Source: Myxococcales bacterium
GTDB taxonomy: Bacteria > Myxococcota_A > Polyangia > Polyangiales > Polyangiaceae
Reading direction: 5' to 3'
Assembly (NCBI GenBank): GCA_016720545.1
Contig: JADKKK010000003.1
Span: 62,001-126,000, forward strand
DNA: 64,000 nucleotides
In this document: positions 10,866-19,425 of the stretch, in pieces
Numbering within the stretch: position 1 is the first letter of the stretch
How the letters are laid out: every line of letters starts with the position of its first letter
Notes under the pieces: generated by a model
Seen by the model: the letters and a program-made list of their open reading frames with translations, nothing else
Told to the model about the DNA's origin: nothing
Databases searched by the model: none
Position numbers and translations under genes: made by a program

Positions 10866-13031
10866 GTGCCGGAGAAGACGAAGGCCAGAGAGCAGGGGCT
10901 CGTGCTCGAGCCCGAGTACGACGACGAGGCCTCCATCAAGGTGGAGATCCCCGCGGGCCTGCTCGCCGAGCGCCTGCCCGAGCCGCTCGCGCTGCAGCTC
11001 TCGCAAGAGCGCATGAGCGACACGCTCACGGGCGCGCTGCCGCCGTCGATGACCGAGCTCAAGATCCCGACCGGCGGCGAGTTCAAGGTCGAAGGCTCGC
11101 TCTTCAAGCGCACCTCCCGGGCAGACGGCACCTTCCTCGGACAGCTCCTCCTCGCGTCCGGCGCCGTCACCGAGGCCGACATCGAGCGCGCGCTGACCGA
11201 GCAAGAGGAGCGCGGAGGCCAGCTCGGGCGCATCCTCGTCGGGCTCGGCGCGTGCACCGAAGACCACATCGCCGACGCCGTCACCGAGCAGATCCGGGTC
11301 CGCGCGAAAGAGGGGTACACCGACCTCTCCAGCGCCGCGCGCGCCAACCCGGCGGTGGCCGGCCTCGGTGTGCTGTCACGGCCGGCGCTGACCTCGTTCG
11401 TGCTGCTCGCGGTCGACGCCACCACCCTCATTTTCACGGCGCTGATCGGCACGCTCGTCGACTGGTACCTCGCCGACGGCTTCGTGCTGGTGAGCGAGGC
11501 GTACGTGGTCGGCCCCACGCTGCTGCTCTGCATCCTCGTGTACGCGTTCCTCGACCTCTACTCGCCGCTCGCCAAGTCCGCGCCCGACGAGCTCCGGGAG
11601 GTCGTGCTCAGCACCTCGATCGTGCACGCCGCCATGTTCATCCTGTCGGTGAGCGGCAACCTCAGCGCGCGCTGGCACCTCACGTCGAAGCTCGTGTGGT
11701 GGACCTCGACCATCGCCCTCGTGCCGCTCGTGCGCGCGGTGGCGCGGGGCAAGTTCTCGCGCCGCCCGTGGTGGGGGATCCCGGTCATCGTGCTGGGTGC
11801 AGCCAAAACCGGGCGCCTCGTGGTGCGCACCCTCCAGGCCCAGCCCCGCAGCGGCCTGAAGCCCGTCGTGCTGCTCGACGACGACCGCGCAAAGCACGGC
11901 ACGCTGCTCGCCAGCCAGGTCAACGGCATGGACGTCGACATCCACTCGATCAACGTCCGGGCAGCGACCTTCCTGTCGGAGTCCACCCGGGCCGCCCTCG
12001 CGGACGACTTCTTCGGCGACGAGCCCAAGTCGAACAGCGAGATCGAGGCGGCGCGCGAGGACGAGGGCCTGAGCTCTCACCCGCCCAACGCGCCCATCGA
12101 CATCACCACGCCGAGCTCGGCCTTCCCCGTGCGCAGCTCGAACTTCCCGCGCGGTAAGTTCGCCGAGGTCGAGGGAGTGCCGCTCGTAGGCGATCTCTCG
12201 CTCGCGCCGCTGCTCGCGAAGAAGCTCAAGATCCCCTACGCGATCGTCGCGATGCCCGGGCAGCCCTCGTCCACGCTGCTGTCGATCGTCGAGCGGGTCG
12301 GCGGGCAGTTCTCGCACCTGCTCCTGATCCCCGATCTGTTCGGGTTCGCGACGCTCGGCGTGCCGGCCAAGAGCGTCGGCAGCGTCCTCGGGGTCGAGGT
12401 GCGGCAGCAGCTCCTCCTGCCCGCGCCGCGGCTCGCGAAGAGGGTGCTCGACGTGTCGTTCACGCTCGTCGGCAGCGTGTTCATCTTCCCCTTCCTCTTG
12501 CTGATCGCGCTGCTCATCAAGCTCGACTCGAAGGGGCCTGTATTCTACATGCAGAAGCGGCTCGGCCGCGACAACCGCCACTTCATGGCGGCGAAGTTCC
12601 GCACGATGCACGGCGACGGCGAGGCCCGCCTCAAGCAGGTGCTCGAGGCCGATCCGGAGCTTCGCAAGGAGTACGAGGTCTTCCACAAGCTGCGCAAAGA
12701 TCCGCGGGTGACCCGCATCGGCCGCGTCCTGCGCAAGTTCAGCCTCGACGAGTTCCCGCAGCTCTGGAACGTGATCCGCGGCGACATGAGCCTCGTCGGC
12801 CCGCGCCCGTACATCGAGCGCGAGCTGCCTGAAATGGGCGGCAACGAGAAGCTCATCCTGCGGGCCACGCCGGGCATGACCGGCATGTGGCAGGTGAGCG
12901 ATCGGAACGCCTCCTCGTTCGCCTGGCGCGTGCAGGTCGACGTGCACTACGTCCGCAACTGGTCGCCGTGGCTCGACATCTACATTTTGGCCAAGACCGT
13001 GGGCGTGGTGGTGCGAGGCTCGGGGGTTTGA
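10866..13031 (+). CDS. Polyprenyl-phosphate hexose-1-phosphate transferase (WbaP-like) with N-terminal MshEN domain
   Basis: The initiating enzyme of polysaccharide synthesis, which would transfer a sugar-1-phosphate to undecaprenyl phosphate in the inner membrane. The start is GTG 10866. Residues 90-142 hold two 24-residue LGxxLxxxG...Q motifs separated by five residues, the MshEN (T2SSE_N) pattern known to bind c-di-GMP. Four hydrophobic segments follow (about 176-290), then a CoA-binding-like Rossmann region (VIVLGAAKTGR, near 308) carrying an insertion of about 90 low-complexity residues (340-430), then the catalytic domain with a TM (532-552), KFRTM, LDEFPQLWNVIRGDMSLVGP and GMTGMWQV. 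At 721 residues it is longer than usual WbaP-type enzymes because of the N-terminal module and insertion. The acetyltransferase gene starts 2 bp after its stop. Confidence 0.92.
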   Translation: MPEKTKAREQGLVLEPEYDDEASIKVEIPAGLLAERLPEPLALQLSQERMSDTLTGALPPSMTELKIPTGGEFKVEGSLFKRTSRADGTFLGQLLLASGAVTEADIERALTEQEERGGQLGRILVGLGACTEDHIADAVTEQIRVRAKEGYTDLSSAARANPAVAGLGVLSRPALTSFVLLAVDATTLIFTALIGTLVDWYLADGFVLVSEAYVVGPTLLLCILVYAFLDLYSPLAKSAPDELREVVLSTSIVHAAMFILSVSGNLSARWHLTSKLVWWTSTIALVPLVRAVARGKFSRRPWWGIPVIVLGAAKTGRLVVRTLQAQPRSGLKPVVLLDDDRAKHGTLLASQVNGMDVDIHSINVRAATFLSESTRAALADDFFGDEPKSNSEIEAAREDEGLSSHPPNAPIDITTPSSAFPVRSSNFPRGKFAEVEGVPLVGDLSLAPLLAKKLKIPYAIVAMPGQPSSTLLSIVERVGGQFSHLLLIPDLFGFATLGVPAKSVGSVLGVEVRQQLLLPAPRLAKRVLDVSFTLVGSVFIFPFLLLIALLIKLDSKGPVFYMQKRLGRDNRHFMAAKFRTMHGDGEARLKQVLEADPELRKEYEVFHKLRKDPRVTRIGRVLRKFSLDEFPQLWNVIRGDMSLVGPRPYIERELPEMGGNEKLILRATPGMTGMWQVSDRNASSFAWRVQVDVHYVRNWSPWLDIYILAKTVGVVVRGSGV

Positions 13032-13033
13032 AA

Positions 13034-13603
13034 ATGACGGGACCTGCGACACCCAAGCCCGAGGGCGGGCTCTTCTCTCGGCTCCTCACCGACGCCGTGG
13101 AGCTCACGCGCGCGAACGGCGGCGAGGCCTCGCCGGGGCCGAAGGCGATCCTCAGCGTCGCCGCCAGCCAGGACAGCTACCGGGTGCTGCTGCTCAACCG
13201 CGTGCGCGAGGCGGCGCGCGGGCGGGTGCCCGGGGTGAACCACGCGCTCCGCATGGTGCAGACCGCGCTGTTCGGCATCGAGATTGGCAAGGACGTGACC
13301 CTCGGCCGGGGCGTCAATTTCACCCACACGCTCGGCATCGTCATCGGCGGCGACGCCCGCATCGGCGACCGCGTGAAGTTCATGGGCAACAACACGGTGG
13401 GCACCGCGAAAGACAACGGCTATCCGATCATCGAGGACGACGTCATCGTCGGGTGCGGCGCGCGAATCCTCGGCCCCGTGCGCGTGGGCGCGCGCGCGGT
13501 GATCGGCGCGAACGCCGTGGTGCTGAGCGACGTCGAGCCCGACACGGTGGTGAGCGGCATCCCCGCGCGCCCGCACAAGAAGCGCGCCGAACGCGCAGAC
13601 TGA
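13034..13603 (+). CDS. Serine O-acetyltransferase-like hexapeptide-repeat transferase
   Basis: A 189-residue left-handed beta-helix acyltransferase of the CysE/SAT type. The start is ATG 13034, two bases past the stop of the initiating transferase, so the pair is one operon. The N-terminal helix region (SYRVLLLNRVREAA) is followed by hexapeptide repeats (IGKDVTLGRGVNFTHT, IGGDARIGDRVKF, IEDDVIVGCGARILG, then VRVGARAVIGANAVVLSDV) and ends in SGIPARPHKKR. Such enzymes in polysaccharide loci are thought to acetylate sugars or sugar precursors rather than make cysteine. That role is inference from context; a true CysE is not excluded. Confidence 0.85.
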   Translation: MTGPATPKPEGGLFSRLLTDAVELTRANGGEASPGPKAILSVAASQDSYRVLLLNRVREAARGRVPGVNHALRMVQTALFGIEIGKDVTLGRGVNFTHTLGIVIGGDARIGDRVKFMGNNTVGTAKDNGYPIIEDDVIVGCGARILGPVRVGARAVIGANAVVLSDVEPDTVVSGIPARPHKKRAERAD

Positions 13604-13661
13604 GCTGAGCGCGCCGCGCCCGCCGGTGACGAGCGCGGAAAGGCCTGCTAATTCTAAGGGG

Positions 13662-14774
13662 ATGAAGCTCCGCGCCTATTTGCCCCTCTTGTCTTGCCTG
13701 GCGACGGCCGCGTACGCGTGCTCCAGCACGCCCGACCCAGGCGGGCCAGGCGCGACGCTGCCCACGGAGGGGGACGCGGCGACCGTTCTGCCCGACGGCG
13801 CGGTGGCCCCGGTCGACGACAGCGGCGCCCCGAAGGACGGCGCGACGCCCCCCGTGGGCGACGGCGCCCCCCTGCCGGACGGCGCGGTGGACCCCAACCC
13901 GCTCGCGGGTGTCACGCCGCGCGAGCACCTCTCGGTCGCCGACGGCCAGGCGATGGGCCTCGGCTACATGGACGGCCTGCTGTGGGCCGACGGCGCGCTC
14001 ATGTTCACCGATCCGTTCGCCGAGGGCAGCTCCGGCCACGTGTGGCGGCTGCCGCGGGTGGGGCTCGCGCCCGCCTTCATCCGGCCGTCGGGGTCGGCCA
14101 TCGGCCTGTGCTTCGACCCCGAAAACGGGGGCTCGCTCGTGCTCACCGAGACCAAGCCCTCCGCGGTCGCGCGCCGCAAGGTGGACGGCACCTCGCGCGC
14201 GGAGCTCGCGACCACGGCCAACGGCGTGGCGCTCAACTCGCCAAACGACTGCGTCGTCGCCGCGGGGAAAGGTGTATACTTCACCGATCCGAGCTACCAG
14301 GGCGGGGCCCAGGCGATGGAGGGGGTGTACCGGGTCGCGGGCACTCCGCCGACGGTGACGCTGCTCGCCGAGTACGCGAAGGGCAAGTTCCCGAACGGCA
14401 TCGCGCTCTCGGCCGACGGCGCGTCTCTCTTCGTTTCGCTCACGGGCGAGGCGCAGCTCGTTCGCTTCGCGCTCGCGGCCGACGGCACCGCCGCGGGACC
14501 GCCCGCGCTCTTCGCGGCGACGGGCCCGGCGCCCGACGGCGTCGCGACCGACACGGCCGGAAACGTGTATGTCGCAACCTCTGCGGGGGTGGAGGCGTTC
14601 TCGTCGGCGGGCAAGAAGTGGGGCGTGCTCCCCCTGCCCGCCAACCAGCAGCCCACGTCGCTCGCGTTCGGCGATCCCCAGGGCAAGACGCTCTTCGTCG
14701 GGTCCACCCTGGGCCGCGGCGTCTCCAGCCCGGCGATCTACGCGCTCGCCATGCGCACGCCCGGCGTGCTCTGA
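13662..14774 (+). CDS. SMP-30/gluconolactonase-like beta-propeller lipoprotein
   Basis: A 370-residue secreted protein. The start ATG 13662 gives a compact signal peptide with lipobox AYAC. An Asp/Gly/Pro-rich linker (LPDGAVAPVDDSGAPKDGA) leads to a six-bladed propeller-type domain of the SMP-30/strictosidine-synthase class: repeated blades such as NGVALNSPNDCVV with VYFTDPSY, PNGIALSADGASLFV and PDGVATDTAGNVYVA. The metal-binding Asn/Asp pattern (NSPND, FPNGI, APDGV) is kept, so a lactonase-like activity is possible but unproven. It lies 58 bp after the acetyltransferase gene on the same strand and is convergent with the esterase gene. Confidence 0.8.
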   Translation: MKLRAYLPLLSCLATAAYACSSTPDPGGPGATLPTEGDAATVLPDGAVAPVDDSGAPKDGATPPVGDGAPLPDGAVDPNPLAGVTPREHLSVADGQAMGLGYMDGLLWADGALMFTDPFAEGSSGHVWRLPRVGLAPAFIRPSGSAIGLCFDPENGGSLVLTETKPSAVARRKVDGTSRAELATTANGVALNSPNDCVVAAGKGVYFTDPSYQGGAQAMEGVYRVAGTPPTVTLLAEYAKGKFPNGIALSADGASLFVSLTGEAQLVRFALAADGTAAGPPALFAATGPAPDGVATDTAGNVYVATSAGVEAFSSAGKKWGVLPLPANQQPTSLAFGDPQGKTLFVGSTLGRGVSSPAIYALAMRTPGVL

Positions 14775-14819
14775 GAGCTTGTTGAGAAACGGACCGAGGC
14801 CGCGTGACCGCGCAGCGCC

Positions 14820-15751
14820 TCAGAGCTTCGCGAAGAACGCCCAGGTCGCGGCGTCGCTCTCGGACCAGATCTGGTGGCCCATGCCCGGGATGAGGCACCA
14901 GACCACCGGCTTGCTCGCGGCGCAGCCGGAGACGCTCTTGCACGGCGACGGGGCCGTGTCGGTCTGCTTGTTTTTGTCCGGGCACTCGTTCGCCCAGGCC
15001 CAGTGGTCGAGGGACTTTTGTCCCTCCGAGGGGCTGTCGTTCGTGCCGTGGAAGATGATCGTGGGCACTCCGCGCTGCGGGCAGACGAGGTGCCCCGTGG
15101 CGTCGTACTGCTTGCCGAAGGGCCCGCCGGACCCGCTCGACGCGATCGCGCGGAGCGCGGCGCCGCGCCAACAGCCGAGCTGGTTGGCGAAGTAGCCGCC
15201 GCGGCTGTAACCGGTCGCGAACACGCGCTTCGTGTCGACGCAATACGACGCCTCGAGCTCGGCGACGAGGCCGTCGAAGAGCGCGACGTCGGGGTTCTGC
15301 TCGGGCGCCGTGTCGAGGTTCCAGGTCTTGCCGACGCCGTCGGGATAGACCACGAGCGCACCACCCGCCGAGACAGCGTCGAGCTTCATGGAGCGCTGTA
15401 GCGCGGCGCCCGTGCCCCCGTCGCCGTGGAACGCGAAGACGAGGGAGTACGCCTTCGTGGGCGCGTAGTCGTCCGGCACGAACAGCGAGTAGCTCCTGGA
15501 GCCGCCGCCGACCGTGAGCGTGCGTCCCTGGCCTCCCGGCGCGGCGGACGGCTTGGCGCAGCCCGCCGAGCCGGCCACGGGTCCGGGCGGCACCGAGCCG
15601 GTGGGGCCTGGCACGGGTGTGGATCCGTCGGGAGAGGTGCCCGCCTCGCCCGGAACCGACGGAGACGGCGAGCTGGCCGCGCACGCGGCGATCGCCACCG
15701 CGACCGCGGCGAGGAGGCCAGACGACGCCGCGCCGGGAGCGCCGCGCTCAT
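14820..15751 (-). CDS. PHB-depolymerase/feruloyl-esterase-like lipoprotein esterase (signal peptide frame broken)
   Basis: A secreted esterase of the LpqC/polyhydroxybutyrate-depolymerase class: LVFAFHGDGGTG (oxyanion hole), nucleophile GYSRGG, FHGTNDS (Asp region) and GMGHQIW (catalytic His). The in-frame body runs 15698-14820 (292 codons from a GTG), but that start cuts a good lipoprotein signal peptide (GLLAAVAVAIAAC). The natural start is ATG 15751, which overlaps the stop of the Wza-like gene as ATGA, but it is in another frame. Joining the two needs one single-base shift at about 15715-15740, matching the other apparent indels in this window. It is the last gene of the minus-strand polysaccharide run. 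Confidence 0.75.
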
Positions 15752-16329
15752 TCGACGACGATGAGGTCGCCAGGCATGAGCGTGATGTTGGTGGTCACGC
15801 CAGAGCGGAGATCGGAGAAGCGAAAGCGGACGCGGTCGGTGAGCGTCTTGCGCACGAGAAAGATTTTGTCGCCGTCCGCGTAGTCGTTGAGTCCGCCCGC
15901 CGACGCGATGGCGTGGAGGACGTTCGCGCCCGGCTCGAGCTGGAAGGTGCCGCTCTGCCGGACCTCGCCCGTGACCGAGACGGGGATCTGAACGGGCTGC
16001 TCGAGCACGAGCGACACGCTCGGCTCCTTCAGCATGGTCTTGAGGCGGCCCTCGATCTCCTTCGCGACCTCGTCGGGCTTGCGCCCGCGCACCATCACCT
16101 CGCCGACGACGGGCACCGAGATCTTCCCGTCGGGCCGAACGTGCTCCCGGGTGGAGAAGGTGTCTTCGCGGAACACGCGGACGTTCACGATGTCGGCCGA
16201 CGTGATGACCGTGTCGCGGGCCGCGGGCTGCGGAGGCAAGCTGGTGGCCCAGACGAACGGGCCGGTGGACCCACACGCCGCGAGCGCGACCGCGGCAGAG
16301 AACCCAAGCGCAATCCTCAGGGTGGACAT
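15748..16329 (-). CDS. wza: Short Wza-type outer-membrane polysaccharide export (OPX) lipoprotein
   Basis: A 193-residue OPX protein. The start ATG 16329 gives a signal peptide with lipobox LAAC. It contains the polysaccharide-export domain (VRVFREDTFSTREHVRPDG, ISVPVVGEVMVRG) and one SLBB domain (VTGEVRQSGTFQLEPGANVL, AIASAGGLNDYADGDKIFLV), then stops right after MPGDLIVVE. There is no C-terminal amphipathic helix of the kind that forms the Wza outer-membrane pore, so this is the short form that, as in Myxococcus WzaX/WzaS/WzaB, is expected to need a separate beta-barrel. A candidate partner is encoded at 26533-27819. Confidence 0.88.
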   Translation of the reverse strand: MSTLRIALGFSAAVALAACGSTGPFVWATSLPPQPAARDTVITSADIVNVRVFREDTFSTREHVRPDGKISVPVVGEVMVRGRKPDEVAKEIEGRLKTMLKEPSVSLVLEQPVQIPVSVTGEVRQSGTFQLEPGANVLHAIASAGGLNDYADGDKIFLVRKTLTDRVRFRFSDLRSGVTTNITLMPGDLIVVE

Positions 16330-16432
16330 CGCGAACAGCATACACGGGTTCTTCAAAAACGGATGCGCCGGAAACGCGACCCGAGGTCGGGCGCGCGCGG
16401 GGCCACGGGAGATCAGGCGGCGACAGGGCGCG

Positions 16433-18064
16433 TCAGGCGGGGGCGCGACCGCGGCGCGCGCTGACCGCCGGACGGGGCGCCTCGACCAGGGAGCGCGCGG
16501 GGACCGACTCGCCGAGCACGCAGCCCGCCATGATCTTGCTGCTCTCCCCCACGGTGATGGGCCCGTAGAGCGTCGCGCCCACGCCGACGTGCACGTTCTC
16601 TTGAAGGGTCGGCGCGCCGGCGCGCCCCTCGGTGTCGTTGCCGAAGCCGAGCGTGACCCCCTGGAAGAGGATGCAGCCGCGCGCGACCTTGGCCGAGTGG
16701 CTGATGGCCAGGCCGAAGCCGTGGACGATCATCACCCCCGGCGCGAGCTCCGCGTCCCAGTGGATGTCGGAGGCGTACAGGTGCCGCATCAGGCGGCTCG
16801 TGAACTGCGCGGCGAGCCTGTCGCCGCGCGCGCGAAAGAGTCGCATGAGGCGGTAGGCCACGAGGATCTGGAAGCCGATCTTCTTCACGCCGTCGGAGGG
16901 CAGGCTGCCGCCCCCCTCCCCTTGGCTGTACTTGCCTTGGTACGCGAGCATCACGGCGTGGTCCTCGCGCACCGCGGCCGTGAAGTCGGCGAGCGCGCCG
17001 CCGCGGTCGGTCGAAGGGTCGCTGCCGGGGCCGAGGTCGCGGAGCGCCGAGCGGAACGCGCGATACTCGCTCCACAGGCCCGGGAGGCTGCCCGCCTCGT
17101 GCCTCACGCCGCGATAGAACTGGATGCCATAGACCAGGGTGGCGCCGGCCACGCCGAGCCGCTCCAGCCCGAGCTTGTCGGCCGAGATCGCGACCTGCAC
17201 GGCGAGCTTCGCGAGGGGCTCCGCGGCCGCCGGCAGGCCAAGGCCAAGACCTAGAAACGGCAAAGATATCGGAGAGATATGCTCGAAGTGGCGGAACGGG
17301 CTCGCCGAAGGAAGATCCCGGTGCTTGCGGCCGACGCGCACCGCGTAGGCGCCGTCGTTGTAGCTCCTGGCGAGCCACTTCTCGAGCGAGGTCTTGTCGG
17401 AGCCGTGGAGGCTCGAGCCGCGGTCGGAGAACAAGAGCCTCGCGCCGGCCTTCTCGAGGCGAATTCCGAGCTCCTCGTCCTCGAGCGCGCGAAACTGCGG
17501 ATCGAAGCCGCCCACGCGGAGGAACAGCTCGCGGTCCATCGAGACGTTGCCCGTGTACACGCCGTGACCGCGGAGGGGCTGGCCCGCGAGGAGCGAGTCG
17601 GCCTTGTCGGAGAGCATGCGCGCGAAGAACTTCTCGAAGAGCGGCATCTTCGCGATGTCGGTGTCGGGGCGGAGCTGGCCGAGCACCACGGTGTCGGGCG
17701 CGTCGTGCAGCGCGAGGTGCCCCTCGAGGAACTCGGGGCCGACGCGCATGTCGTCGTCGAGGAAGAGCACGACCTTCCCGCGGGCGAGCTCGGCGCCCGC
17801 CTGTCGCGCGCGCGCCGCGCCGGCGTTCGCCTGACGGTGCACGGTGAGCGAGAAGGGGTAGTCGGCCAACACGACCTCGCGCACGTCGACCTCGGAGCCG
17901 TCGTCGACCACGATCGCCTCGAACCGAGACGGCGGCACAGCTGGCGACTGCGCGGCGAGCTCACTGAGGAGCCGGCGGACGAGCTCGGGGCGGTTGTAGT
18001 TGGCGACGACCACGCTGACCCAGAGGCCAGGGCCGAGGTGGGCTTGTGCGGCGGGTGCGAGCAA
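16433..18064 (-). CDS. GT2 glycosyltransferase fused to serine-acetyltransferase-like domain
   Basis: A 543-residue bifunctional protein. Residues about 14-290 form a family 2 (GT-A) glycosyltransferase: VSVVVANYNRPELVRRLL, VVDDGS, the metal-binding DDD in VVLFLDDDMRVGP, and the acceptor-site motif ALEDEELGIRLEKAG. Residues about 390-520 are a hexapeptide acetyltransferase of the SAT type (HWDAELAPGVMIVHGFGLAI, GPITVGESSKIMAGCVLG). It would add and acetylate a sugar in the repeat unit; the coupling is inference. The start is TTG 18064, supported by GAGGAG about 7 bases upstream, and no ATG lies near. The upstream ATP-grasp gene ends 15 bp before it. Confidence 0.88.
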   Translation of the reverse strand: MLAPAAQAHLGPGLWVSVVVANYNRPELVRRLLSELAAQSPAVPPSRFEAIVVDDGSEVDVREVVLADYPFSLTVHRQANAGAARARQAGAELARGKVVLFLDDDMRVGPEFLEGHLALHDAPDTVVLGQLRPDTDIAKMPLFEKFFARMLSDKADSLLAGQPLRGHGVYTGNVSMDRELFLRVGGFDPQFRALEDEELGIRLEKAGARLLFSDRGSSLHGSDKTSLEKWLARSYNDGAYAVRVGRKHRDLPSASPFRHFEHISPISLPFLGLGLGLPAAAEPLAKLAVQVAISADKLGLERLGVAGATLVYGIQFYRGVRHEAGSLPGLWSEYRAFRSALRDLGPGSDPSTDRGGALADFTAAVREDHAVMLAYQGKYSQGEGGGSLPSDGVKKIGFQILVAYRLMRLFRARGDRLAAQFTSRLMRHLYASDIHWDAELAPGVMIVHGFGLAISHSAKVARGCILFQGVTLGFGNDTEGRAGAPTLQENVHVGVGATLYGPITVGESSKIMAGCVLGESVPARSLVEAPRPAVSARRGRAPA

Positions 18065-18079
18065 GTGCGGCTCCTCGGA

Positions 18080-19336
18080 TCAGCGGTTCAGGACGTACGA
18101 ACGGAGGAAGCTCCGCGGGTGCTTGGCGAAGTGGCGCACCCAGGAGGCCGCGTCGACGAGCGCCGGCTTGCGGTCGTCGGGATCGCGCACGGCGTCGGTG
18201 GCGCGCGCGCGGTTGTCGCGGAGCCACGAGCGCCAGCGCTTGACCTCGTCGCGCGACATCTGCCCGCTGAGCCCCTGGAGCCCGAGCACGAGATCGAGCA
18301 TGAGCTCGTGGCAGTAGACGTGCTTGCCGGCGGGCTGCCAACGGGTCGCCTCTTCGAGGACGCGATCGGCGTCGGCGTCCTGGCCGGCGGCGCGAAGGGC
18401 GACGACGTAGGGCAGCGGCAGACCGCGGGCCACGTCGAAGGCCATTTGGCTGTAAAATCGAGGGTTGACGTCGATGAGGAGGCGGCGGTCGCCGTCGGCG
18501 ATGAACTCGGCCTCGAACGCCCCGCGGTAGCCGACGCGCGTGAAGAGCGCGCGCAGCTGCGCTGTGACGGCGGGCTCGGGCTCGCGCCCCTCGAAGCAGA
18601 GGCCGATGCCGACCTTCCGGGGGCGCTGGAGCACCTTCATGGCCGAGCGCGACACGAGGTGGGCGTCGTCGGCGTAGCCGGACACGCTGAAGATGCTGGT
18701 CTCCGCGGCGGGGTGGTAGGCCTGGAGCATCGGCCGCGCGATGTCCGGGTGGCGCGAGGTGAGCGCGGGGTTGAAGCGCACGAGATCGTGGTAGCGGGCC
18801 AGTGTGGCGGGCAGCTCGGAGAGCCGCTCCACGAGCGAGCCTTTGATGCCGCTCTCCAGGTAGATCTGCGTGCGCGGCTTGATGAGCAGGGGGAACGTGG
18901 CGCGCTCGGCGAGCGCGAGCAGCTCGGCGTCGGTGTCGGCGTAGAGGGTGAGCGGCACGTCGATGCCGAGCTCGGCGCAGACCGCGGAGAGGCGCCCCTT
19001 GTCGAGCAGGTCGAGCGTGGTGCCCTCGCCGGGGTGCATCGTGAGGAACACGTCGCGGATGCGCTCTTCGTGCGCGGCGAGGAGCCACGCGAGGTGGTCG
19101 TTCGTGGGGTAGATGACGGTGCCGGGGTGCGCGCGGCCAAACGCGACGAGCCAGTCGAGCAGCGCGTCCACCTCGCCGAGCGGCGGGTGCTGGAGCCGCT
19201 CGGCGGCGTACCGAGAGAAGAGCGCGCGCGCGTCACGGGTCTCGTCGGCGACGAACACCCGCACGCCTCGCGCCCCGAGGCAACGCACGGCCGCCAGCGT
19301 GCCGTAGTAGTCCGCGCCGAGGAGGAGCACCTGCAT
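18080..19336 (-). CDS. ATP-grasp carboxylate ligase
   Basis: A 418-residue ATP-grasp protein. The N-terminal pre-ATP-grasp Rossmann part (MQVLLLGADYYGTLAAVRCL) is followed by IYPTNDHLAWLL. The nucleotide-binding strand is FPLLIKPRTQ and the metal site is near FEAEFIADGDRRLLIDVNPR. This class joins a carboxylate to an amine using ATP. In a polysaccharide locus it may attach an amino acid to a uronic acid, but the substrate cannot be read from sequence. The C-terminal 100 residues are helical and of unknown role. It starts at ATG 19336 and is part of the minus-strand run. Confidence 0.82.
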   Translation of the reverse strand: MQVLLLGADYYGTLAAVRCLGARGVRVFVADETRDARALFSRYAAERLQHPPLGEVDALLDWLVAFGRAHPGTVIYPTNDHLAWLLAAHEERIRDVFLTMHPGEGTTLDLLDKGRLSAVCAELGIDVPLTLYADTDAELLALAERATFPLLIKPRTQIYLESGIKGSLVERLSELPATLARYHDLVRFNPALTSRHPDIARPMLQAYHPAAETSIFSVSGYADDAHLVSRSAMKVLQRPRKVGIGLCFEGREPEPAVTAQLRALFTRVGYRGAFEAEFIADGDRRLLIDVNPRFYSQMAFDVARGLPLPYVVALRAAGQDADADRVLEEATRWQPAGKHVYCHELMLDLVLGLQGLSGQMSRDEVKRWRSWLRDNRARATDAVRDPDDRKPALVDAASWVRHFAKHPRSFLRSYVLNR

Positions 19337-19425
19337 GCCGCATCATGCCGCGAAGTCGCGCGGCGACTCAACCGCAAGCAGCGTGCATACTGCACTCATA
19401 CGCCGCGGCGAGCGACGCGCGGGAC

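Noticed and set aside
15748..15751. ATG 15751 as the normal in-frame start of the esterase
   Set aside because: It is out of frame with the esterase body and gives an Arg-rich peptide; only a one-base shift makes it fit, so the start is annotated with that caveat.
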